Part shown: one piece after another, positions 56,180-64,000 of the stretch
How positions within the stretch are numbered: the first letter of the stretch is position 1
How the letters are laid out: each line of letters opens with the position of its first letter
Assembly: GCA_015680685.1 (NCBI GenBank)
Contig: MNCI01006084.1
Span: forward strand, 309,842 to 373,841
Reading direction: 5' to 3'
Source: Gnetum montanum
Taxonomy: Eukaryota > Streptophyta > Gnetopsida > Gnetales > Gnetaceae
Length of the DNA: 64,000 nt
Notes under the pieces: generated by a model
The model's input: the letters and a program-made list of their open reading frames with translations, nothing else
What the model was told of the DNA's origin: nothing
The model's database searches: none
Made by a program: the position numbers and the translations under genes

Positions 56180-58640
56180 GGAGGGAGATATCCACCCCAC
56201 CAGTGCCGTAGGAGTGTTGGGCAGTGTTCAAGCATCTCGATGAGTATGTCCCTAATTTCACGTTCATCCTACATTAGGATGAGCATCTACGATGGCGGGA
56301 CATGGAGGGAAATATTATACACCCTCCCAATCGATCGGCCCCTGCGATGCTATTTCACAATCTTGGTAGATTGGGCATCTAGGACCTTGGAGTAGAGTAT
56401 GTCATGGAGGACCATGACTACCGGGACTATCATCCCACTGAGGCTCAACGAGCAAGAGATCAGTAGCAAGCGGACAAATATGAACAGCTGAAGAGGAAAC
56501 AATTCAATAACCCATTATTTTCGCAAGGGCTGTAGGATGATGGGGATCCCATCTTTCATGACACCCATTCAACCAAAATTCCCCTGGGGTAGCAGATCCT
56601 CTAATCCATGATTTAGTCCAAGCATCTAGGTGGCCAAGATCCCCAAGGGGATGGAGGGTCACATTGCAAAAATGAACAGGATGATTGGGACCGTCATCAG
56701 GGTAGAGGGAGAGATCCCTCTCCTTCTTCTCCATCCTCTCGCTCTCCTTCTCCTTCATCCAGCTCAGGCTCTGATCATAACCGAGGTAGGAGGAAGCGAA
56801 AGGATGGTGGAAAAAAGGTTTGGAAGGGACAATGTGAGGAAGTGCATGAGCAATTGTGTGATGCTCATCGGCATGAAAGAAAGGATAGCTAGAATCGTCA
56901 CAGACTTCATGGTCCCCAGCAGGACTATGATTCAGATGAGCCATTGTTGGCTACTCGAAGTATGCTCCAGATCGTTAAGGTAGTCCAAATTCCTAGTAGG
57001 CATATGAAGGATAGCTGGATCAAACGCATTGATATGAACAACATCCCCAAATTTGAAGGGGGGTACAATTGTGATCTGCAAACTCACTTGCAGGCATTCC
57101 ATGATGCCTACACCCTGCAAAACATTGACAATGATTGGTAGAAGCTGAAACTGTTTCCTCGCATGCTCATCAGAGAAGCTGAAAGTTAGTACTGGTCCTT
57201 GGAGCCAGAATCAATCAGAAGATGGAGTACGATGCTTGAAATTTTCAATGACAAGTATCAAACGTACTCCAGAGTGGCGAATCTAAGACGATAGATCCAA
57301 GGCTAGAAACAAGGAAATCATGAACCCTTGGATGCCACCATGATCAGGTACTACTCATTGTTGCATCGGTGCCTTGGTCATGGTCACTCTCAGTGAGCAC
57401 ATCTTTGCCACATCATTGGTGGGCTTTGTTTTGAAATTTGAAAGACCCTTGGCGTGTATGCCCAGGGGAGACTGTCAGAGCTAAGGGTCCATCAATTGCA
57501 ATACCTCATTAAACAGGTGGCTAGGGAAGAAGGAGAACTTAGGAAAAAGGAGAGTGCAGAAGAATTCAACCAAGAACCTTCCCTTAGAAAAAGGAAGGTC
57601 CATTTTTGTGATGAGAAGGATGAATCACCATTGGAGGTAGCAGTGAATCGAAAGACTTTGCTGTTACAAAACTTCACATTTGAAATATCGGCAAAGGTGG
57701 ATAAGATGTGGGATTCCTAGGATGAAAGAGTTCAAAATGTGTTGAAAATTGCTGAAGTGTCTAGAGAATAAAGTAATGATCAGGATTGACGTAGGAAGAA
57801 GGAAGCTGAACGTGCCCAACACAAGGGGAAGGGCAAGGTTGTTGTAGCTGAGCAGGTTGCAGACTCTGATACCGAGAAGGATGATGAATGTGACATATGC
57901 CAATATGAACATCCTAAGGGATGTTGTCCTATGGTGTCACATCTTCAAGAGTTTGGGGTGTATGCATTGAATCCTTTCTTGGCACAACAGAAAACACCTT
58001 GAAGGTTGCCTTATCCATAAGGCAATTCTAGGTGGTTCCTCCAGTAGAAGCAAGGCTACTATCCAAGTGGAGCACCATCACAACTGTACGAATACTTCCA
58101 ACAGTGGCAGCACCCACAAACATGGGGGATGCCACCTCCAAGGCAACAGTACCCTTACAAATAGCCAAATCCCTATGGGTACTATGTTCAGCAACCGGTC
58201 TCTCCAAGAGACTCTTCTAGTCATGCGATCCTTTTCAAGTTATTACCACCCCTCGGAGTATTTCTAACCTCAATCTCCATCACCCCGGGGGGACAACCCA
58301 CATCTCTTCTATCCTTCATCACCTTCTCTTGCCACTCCTCCACCACATCCCACTTAGCTTCCACCTGCTCCATCAATGCAAGGAGAGATACCACCATAGC
58401 CATAGCAACGAAATGCTACGAGGGTTGTTAACTTATTACCGGCACCTCAACCAAGTGGATCAGAACCCAAGCCACGCAAACATCCCTTTTTTCGACCCAA
58501 CAATCTGAACATACCCTCGCATACATGTGTGGCTAGTGCCTCTGAACCTATAGATGCCTCCACCATTCCATTGCCAGAGTAGCCTCCAAGCCAACAACAA
58601 CAACACTCCAAAATCTAGACGATCATGCTCACACATGTTG
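56180..58640 (+). pseudogene. gag: gag pseudogene of E
   Basis: The start codon is not clear; gag wording begins near 56190 (PNFTFILH, RWRDMEGNIIHPPNR). A Ser/Arg/Asp-rich region follows (56690-56780: SPSSPSSRSPSPSSSSGS), then DEPLLATRSMLQIVKVVQI, the core (IPKFEGGYNCDLQTHLQAFH at about 57045-57105; SIRRWSTMLEIFNDKYQ), YAQGRLSELRVHQLQYLIKQ (57456-57515), the CDICQYEHPKGCCPMVSHLQ knuckle (57890-57950) and a Tyr/Gln/Pro-rich tail. Several stops and shifts. The core and knuckle are better kept than in D. Confidence 0.85.
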
Positions 58641-59053
58641 TGACCGACTGGATTAAAGCAGGTTACCTTCCCCAGACATTGACTAATCTGGGAAGCCCCC
58701 TCATCTATCTTCAGGTGGCATGGAATGAGCCATGCAAAGCTCTTCTGGACTTGGGGTCAGGAATCAATTTGATCTCTCATGTTATGTACAAGAACTAGAA
58801 CCTACCCCTACTAAAGAAGAGCAACATCTGGCTCGAGTTAGTAGACCAGTCCATCACTGTTCCCTTGGGATTTGTGGAGGACATTGTGACCACCATTTGT
58901 GGGTGGTCCTACCCTGTTGATTTCTTGGTCATCCATATAGAGAATTGCAAGGGGAACTTCCCAATCATCATGGGAAGGGCTTGGCTAAGCATGGTGGAGG
59001 CACGACTAGGCCTCTACGATCTATCCCTTGAAATTTCAAAGGAAANTGAATAG
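58641..59053 (+). pseudogene. aspartic protease of E
   Basis: Reads SPLIYLQVAWNEPCKALLDL, GSGINLISHVMYKN, then VEDIVTTICGWSYPVDFLVI and FPIIMGRAWLSMVEARLG. The triad is D-L-G instead of D-S-G. The 3' end is disturbed by the N at 59046 and a 39-bp duplication. Confidence 0.8.
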
Positions 59054-59089
59054 GCCTCTACGATCTATCCCTTGAAATTTCAAAGGAAA

Positions 59090-59640
59090 ATCCTTTCAGG
59101 AAGGTCAAGAAGAAACGTGTTCCATGCATCACATACAGAGACTCAGGGTGCAACTGTGTGCAGCAATTATGGTCCGCTAAGCAGATATCCATTCAGGCAT
59201 GCACCCAGTGTACCGAGGAATCACCTATTCAACAATGCATGTACGCAGCAGCCACTAACCAAGAAGGCACCCAGTGGCTGATAGCTGATCCTGCTAGCAA
59301 TGCATTATGCATGGAACCATTAGAGGGGCTTGTACAAGCCTACATTTATAGAAAGGATGAAATAAAGAAGATTCATCAACATGTCTCCACTGTTGATGAC
59401 CAAGATGACTGGGGGAAGCTAGAAATCCCTTAGATCTTCAAACAAGAGCCCCTTGAGTTAAAGTCTTTACCAGCTCCCTTAGAGTATGCATTTTTGCAAA
59501 ATGGCAAGCCGGTAATTATTAATGCCACCCTTGCTCTAGAATAGAAGAAGAAGTTGCTGGAGGTGGTAAACAAATGGGTTTCTACATTCGCATGGTCATA
59601 TCCTAAGTTGACTGGAGTTGATCCCAAGGTCTGCCAACAT
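59090..59640 (+). pseudogene. PR-RT linker of E
   Basis: The open stretch 59158-59433 reads KQISIQACTQCTEESPIQQC, TQWLIADPASNALCMEPLEG and EIKKIHQHVSTVDDQDDWGK. It then continues FKQEPLELKSLPAPLEYAFL after a stop. Collinear with the B linker. Confidence 0.8.
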
Positions 59641-60530
59641 CAAATCTATATTGACCCTTCCATGAAACCACGACGACAGCCAAAAAGATGGTTGAATCCC
59701 AAATTGAAGCAGATCGTAAAAGATGAAATCGAACAATTGTTAAAGGCAAGATTCATCTATTCGGTTGCCGATAGCGAATGAGTTAGCCCACTCGTTATCG
59801 TACCCAAAAAAGGTGGCAAGTGGAGGGTTTGTATTGATTTTTGGTTGCTCAATATGGCGACCTTCAAGGCTCACTTCCCGCTCCCATTTGTGGACCAGGT
59901 GTTGGACACATAGCTGGGCACTACTACTACAGCTTTTTGGATAGTTATAGTGGTTATAACCAAATCCAAATCGCACCCGAGGACCAGGCCAAAACTACTT
60001 TCACAAGTCCATGGGGGACTTTCGCATACAAGAAGATGCCCTTTGGCCTATGCAATGCACCTGCTACGTTCCAACGCCTTGTCCTAAGCATATTCTAGCA
60101 ACAAATCAGCAATGGTGTGAAAGTCGTCATGGATGACTTCTCCACCTATGGGGCCACATTCAAGCAAGCCTTGGACCATCTGGAGCAAGTTTTGAAAAGG
60201 TGTGTAGACACCAATCTAGGGCTTAATTGGTAGAAGAGCCATTTGATGATCCAAGAGGACATCATGCTAGGGCATCGCATCTCACAAACAGGGATCAGTG
60301 TAGACCCTGAAAAGATCAAGTTCATCCAAGGAATTACCTACCAACCAAGTATCGTCAAAGATGTTTAGTCATTCCTTGGACACATTGGTTACTACCGGCG
60401 ATTCATTGAAACTTCTCGAAGATCGCTACGCCGTTGGTAGAGCTGATAAAGAAGGACGCTCCATTCATCTAGACCAAGGAATGCGAGTCTATATTCCAAG
60501 TACTAAAACAGAAACTCGTAGAAACTCATG
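59641..60530 (+). pseudogene. reverse transcriptase of E
   Basis: MKPRRQPKRWLNPKLKQIVK, then EIEQLLKARFIYSVADSE, a stop, KKGGKWRVCIDFWLLNMATF and PFVDQVLDT. A one-base shift near 59911 moves to HYYYSFLDSYSGYNQIQIAP, MPFGLCNAPATFQRLVLSIF. The palm motif at 60126-60137 reads VMDD (Phe to Val; both Asp kept). The thumb reads IQGITYQPSIVKDV, then SFLGHIGYYRRFIE. Confidence 0.85.
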
Positions 60531-60540
60531 TTCTACAAGC

Positions 60541-60965
60541 CCCTGATCAGTCTAAACCCTTTCACATTATGATGGACACATCCAACTACACCTTGGGAGC
60601 CGTGCTTACATAGTGTGACGATCAGAAACATCCTTATTATATCCACTATGCAAGTCATAGCATTGTGGGTGCTCAGTTGAACTACACCACCACCGAAAAG
60701 GAGTTGATGGTGGTGGTGTTCGCCTTGGAAAAATTCTGGCACTATGTGCTCGGATACGAGGTGTTCGTGCATACCGACCACAGTGCTATCTGGTTCCTAA
60801 TGAACAAACCAATGGTAAGCCCTCGCATAATCCGGTGGCTAGTGATTCTTTAGGAGTTTGATCTTACCATGGTAGATAGAAAGGGGACTGAGAATGTGGT
60901 TGCTGACCACTTGTCTCGGTTACGATGGGATGACGTAGAAGAAGAGAAGCCCTTATCTGACCAAT
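60541..60965 (+). pseudogene. RNase H of E
   Basis: KPFHIMMDTSNYTLGAVLT, a stop, KHPYYIHYASHSIVGAQLNY, TEKELMVVVFALEKFWHYVL and HTDHSAIWFLMNKPMVSPRI (60665-60853 open). After a second stop it continues EFDLTMVDRKGTENVVADHL. The acidic residues in MDTS, EKEL, HTDH and VADH are kept. Confidence 0.82.
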
Positions 60966-60989
60966 TTCCAAATGAACTCTTCTTCACAG

Positions 60990-62377
60990 GCATAATTGAC
61001 CCATAAGTAACAAAGGAATCCCCTTGGTTCAGCCACATCCTCACCTACCTCACCACTCAGGAGTTGCCAAAGGAGTGGAACCATTGGCATAAACAACAGT
61101 TTCTCCATAAGGCCAAGCATTTCATGGAGATCAATGGCCACCTTTACAAGGTGTGCGTTGATGGCTTGGTTCGATGGTGTGTCCATGATGGTGATATGTT
61201 GCGTGTCCTCTAGGATGCTCATGAGGGCCCTTGTGGGGGCCACTATGCTGGGCGTCGCATTGCCATTAAGATCCTATTTACAGGGTATTATTGGCCCACC
61301 ATTTACAGGGTATTACTGCCATCGTTCACCCACTCCTACGAATGATGCCATAGGGACGGTGGGATGACGACACGGTTGGAAGGACCTCAACAATGGACTT
61401 AGCCACTAGAGCCCTTCGACATTTAGGGCATCAACTTCATGGGACCCATCACACCCCCATCAAATGGGAAGGCCTACATCATCATAGTTGTGGACTACTA
61501 TACAAAGTGGGCAGAAGTGGCAGCCGTCATTGACTGTTCTTCCAGCACCGCCGCACAATTTGTCCAACAAAAAATTGTTAACAGGTTTGGAGTGCCACGT
61601 GCACTTATTTCTAATAATGGAACTCATTTTACGAGTGTCACTTTTCGAAAACTCATGCAATGTTTAGGGGTAACGCATAAATTTACAACTCCCTATCACC
61701 CCCAAGCCAATGGACAAGCCGAAGTCACCAATAGGGAGATCACCAAGATCCTTACCCAAACCATTAGCAAATACAAGAGGGATTGGAGCACTGAGCTTAA
61801 TGATGCCCTATGGGCCTATTGCTCCACTTGGAAACTTCCTATAGGATACTCTCCCTATGAGTTAGTGTATAGAAAGTTGCCAACACTTCCAATTTAGGCC
61901 GAACTCTGCACACTATCCACTGCCAGTGACTTAGGCCTTGACCTACCGCTAGCACAATGAGAACGACTGATCAATTTAAGTGTGCTAGATGAGAACCGTT
62001 TAATGGCCCTATCCTCCAATGAGATCCACAAGGCCTACAACAAAAAACGACATGATCTGAGGATCCGGAAGGTCTCATTCAAATGTGGAGACAAAGTACT
62101 GTATTGGAACCCCTCACATGTATCCCAACCGACCAAGTTTCAAACATTGTGGGAGGGACCTTACATTGTCTTCAAAACATTCTCATCTGAGGCCTTGCTT
62201 ATCCACAAACTTGAGGACCCCACCAGGACACAGTTAGTCAACCGCCAACAACTAAAACCTTTCCGCAAACTTCACTCAACTAGTGCAACAACCTCATCAT
62301 CGCCAGGTCAACCATGCTTCATTTTTCGCATCTCCTCCTTTCCACCCAATCATGGGGGAGACCATCATCCCTACTGA
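60990..62377 (+). pseudogene. integrase of E
   Basis: N-terminal part 61010-61420, with a local duplication of TTTACAGGGTATTA at about 61277 and 61300. The core is open 61439-61897: IIIVVDYYTKWAEVAAVIDC (D 61493-61495), ALISNNGTHFTSVTF (second D is Asn, 61613-61615), YHPQANGQAEVTNREI (E 61721-61723). The C-terminal module is open 61982-62377 (KVSFKCGDKVLYWNP, KFQTLWEGPYIVF, QQLKPFRKLH). One catalytic residue lost. Confidence 0.88.
62347..62361 (+). promoter_or_regulatory. internal PPT-like tract after integrase (E)
   Basis: CAATCATGGGGGAGA, near-identical to the true PPT of B (CAATCATGGGGGTA). Confidence 0.5.
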
Positions 62378-63840
62378 TCTATTCCACTACACCTCTCGCC
62401 ATTTTGTCATTTTTTTACACTTTTTTTTTCACCGTCGTTTATACATTTGCAAATTCTTTGTACATTTTTTCCTTTCTTTACCTATTTTTCCTATTTTTAC
62501 TTATTTTTCATTTCTTTGTGGATGTTTTATTTTTCGTGTAATTGCTAATATGTTGTCTTGTTGTCTTCAGATGTCTGACGTGGATGGTTTTCATTGCGAT
62601 GGGTAATGTGCACTTGTCCACCTAGTTGTCTAGTTTCCGCCCTCACATGGTTCTTTTTGGACTTTATGTCTCCTTTCCGCTCATAACATCAGTAGTGAGT
62701 TCACATCATCCACCCATTCACCTACTCCATGGTTTTCCTTCTGTTGTGAACGTGCAACCCCTTCACCTAACAACATTTTAATTAATGTGTGACTTGTGTG
62801 GTTCCCAGACTTGGTGATGACCCAATGGTTTGAATCGAGTGTGACTTAAAGGGGAATGCAATATTCATTGCTCTATTCTTCCCTCTGAGGTTGTTGGTCT
62901 ATCCTTATGAATTTCCTACCACTCCATGTCCTTCTCTCCATGGAAGCTTCTTGGCAGTTTGACCTTGCATGGTGTGGTTCTCACTGAAAAATTCAAAAGA
63001 AAAAAACAAACAAAAAAACAAAACAAAACAAGAAACAAAAAAAATGAAAAAAGAGAACAAAATAAAAGACATAAACATGAGGATTCAAAGCACACCCCTT
63101 AGACCGCCTCTCACAGGCCACCACATTAGTTATGGGACTTCCTTGGTCCCCTCTAACTTTGTCTCATTTCACTTCCTTCCTCTCACGTTTGTTGGAGTGG
63201 TGGTTCTTTGTGAGGTCATTCTTGCTTCCTTGGGGGTTAACCGGGACTTCGTCTATTGCTACGATGTCACTACATATGGATGGTTTTGGGTCTGAACTTA
63301 GGAATGGTTCTACCAGGTCACTTAACCATGATTTCACTTGGGGTTCATGTAACCGACGATCAAAATACCATTCTCTCATCTCTCTCTTCACCCAGTTCTC
63401 TCTGCAACTCACCTCACTACCTATCTTATGTTGTGAAGGTTCATCGTGATTTCCGTCGATTTCCATGCCTTGGTGGGATCTCTTGGGTTGGATTCTTACC
63501 TAGTGAACACAATTTCTTGGCCCTAGGGCCCATGGATCCCAATGTTGAGGGCTATGCAGGCGCTACTAAGGCTATGGCCTGCTATGGGGAGGACCCACTT
63601 GCATCTCCTTAGTCTCGCTTGTTAAGTCTCCCGTCCTTTGGATTTCATGGTTGACTCATTTTCGGATTCCATCGCTCAATTTATTACCTGTGGCATTCTT
63701 TTTGAGTCCCATTCTCCTATTTGTGTTTTCTTTTTTCTGCCTAATTCCCTTCCTCATGTCCTAAGCCATGTCCGAGCCTCTCACGTGCTTCAACCGTCCT
63801 AATTTAGTGTTTCAAATTTGTCATTTCGGGCTTTTTCAGG
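62362..63840 (+). other. non-coding spacer of E
   Basis: Aligns with the B spacer 43204-41711. Contains a T-rich run (62405-62530), an A-rich run (62990-63080) and the AGGATTCAAAGCACACC word at 63080-63096. The open frames are not conserved between copies. Confidence 0.6.
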
Positions 63841-63951
63841 GTTGGTCAATGGGTGAACACCCCTGCCTCGACGAGGCCCCGTCGACGCAGTGACTGCGTA
63901 TACACGGCCACGTATACACGGTGCCTACTCCCTATATATACCCACCGCACT
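63841..63951 (+). promoter_or_regulatory. internal U3-like promoter (E)
   Basis: GTTGGTCAATGGGTG, then TCGACGAGG, GTCGACGCAG, GTATACACGG and GTATACACGG words, then CCTATATATACCC (63931-63943). Same order as the LTR U3 and the B copy at 41595-41710. ORF3 would begin about 400 bases further, outside the window. Confidence 0.6.
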
Positions 63952-64000
63952 TTGTCATTTTTCATCATTTGGAGTCCAAATTTGGGAGAGTTTTTACCAT

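Larger units (their letters stand above)
55050..64000 (+). mobile_element. Athila-like element E (5' LTR to spacer; 3' end outside window)
   Basis: 5' LTR 55050-55999, PBS 56001-56019, gag about 56180-58640, protease, linker, RT, RNase H, integrase to about 62335, internal PPT-like tract, and a spacer ending in the internal promoter at 63841-63951. By analogy with B and D, ORF3 and the 3' LTR follow beyond the window. The U3 CpG motifs are least decayed here, so E is one of the younger copies. Two single-N positions (55537, 59046), each flanked by a direct duplication, look like assembly joins. Confidence 0.92.

Noticed and set aside
63132-63612. Overlapping plus-strand frames of 105-118 codons in the E spacer
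   Set aside because: The matching segment in B (reverse of 41900-42480) is not open in the same frame, so coding is not supported.

Overview
The window is plant nuclear DNA made almost entirely of old, nested Ty3/gypsy LTR retrotransposons. No host gene, rRNA gene or functional tRNA gene could be supported. The evidence for a plant is the set of Athila-type and Tat-type gypsy elements, a tRNA-Asp-like primer site, plant-style short introns, and LTR copies that differ mainly by C-to-T and G-to-A changes, often at CpG. The density and age of the insertions suggest a large, repeat-rich genome (a gymnosperm or large-genome angiosperm would fit), but the species cannot be named from sequence alone.

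Layout: (1) 1-3735, minus strand: gag, protease and the start of RT of an Athila-like copy ('A-left'), cut by the window edge. (2) 3871-14780, plus strand: Athila-like copy 'D', running from gag through integrase, a spacer and an extra 3' ORF ('ORF3') to a 3' LTR, with no 5' LTR. (3) 14781-15934: unassigned. (4) 15935-19022 and 49057-53019, minus strand: the two halves of Athila-like copy 'A-prime'. (5) 19023-49056, minus strand: Athila-like copy 'B', inserted into the protease region of A-prime with an exact 5-bp target duplication (GTGAT). (6) 20640-38825, plus strand: a Tat-type element 'C' of about 18.2 kb, inserted into ORF3 of B. (7) 53020-55049: AT-rich, LTR-free DNA with a pair of inverted tRNA-headed (SINE-like) repeats and a tandem duplication. 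(8) 55050-64000, plus strand: Athila-like copy 'E', complete at its 5' side and running off the window.

All polyproteins are broken by stops and frameshifts, and most catalytic sites are damaged. B keeps the RT FMDD motif and all three integrase acidic residues.

Two features go beyond routine annotation. First, the Athila-like family carries ORF3, a non-env coiled-coil protein gene after integrase. It is preceded by a second PPT-like tract and by a spacer that ends in a U3-like promoter (the same GTCGAC/GTATAC-rich array and TATA box as the LTR). Second, Tat element C carries, between protease and RT, an antisense, intron-containing gene at about 26973-30504. Two of its introns can be removed with the reading frame kept. 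Its general architecture (N-terminal globular domain, then coiled coil) resembles ORF3.
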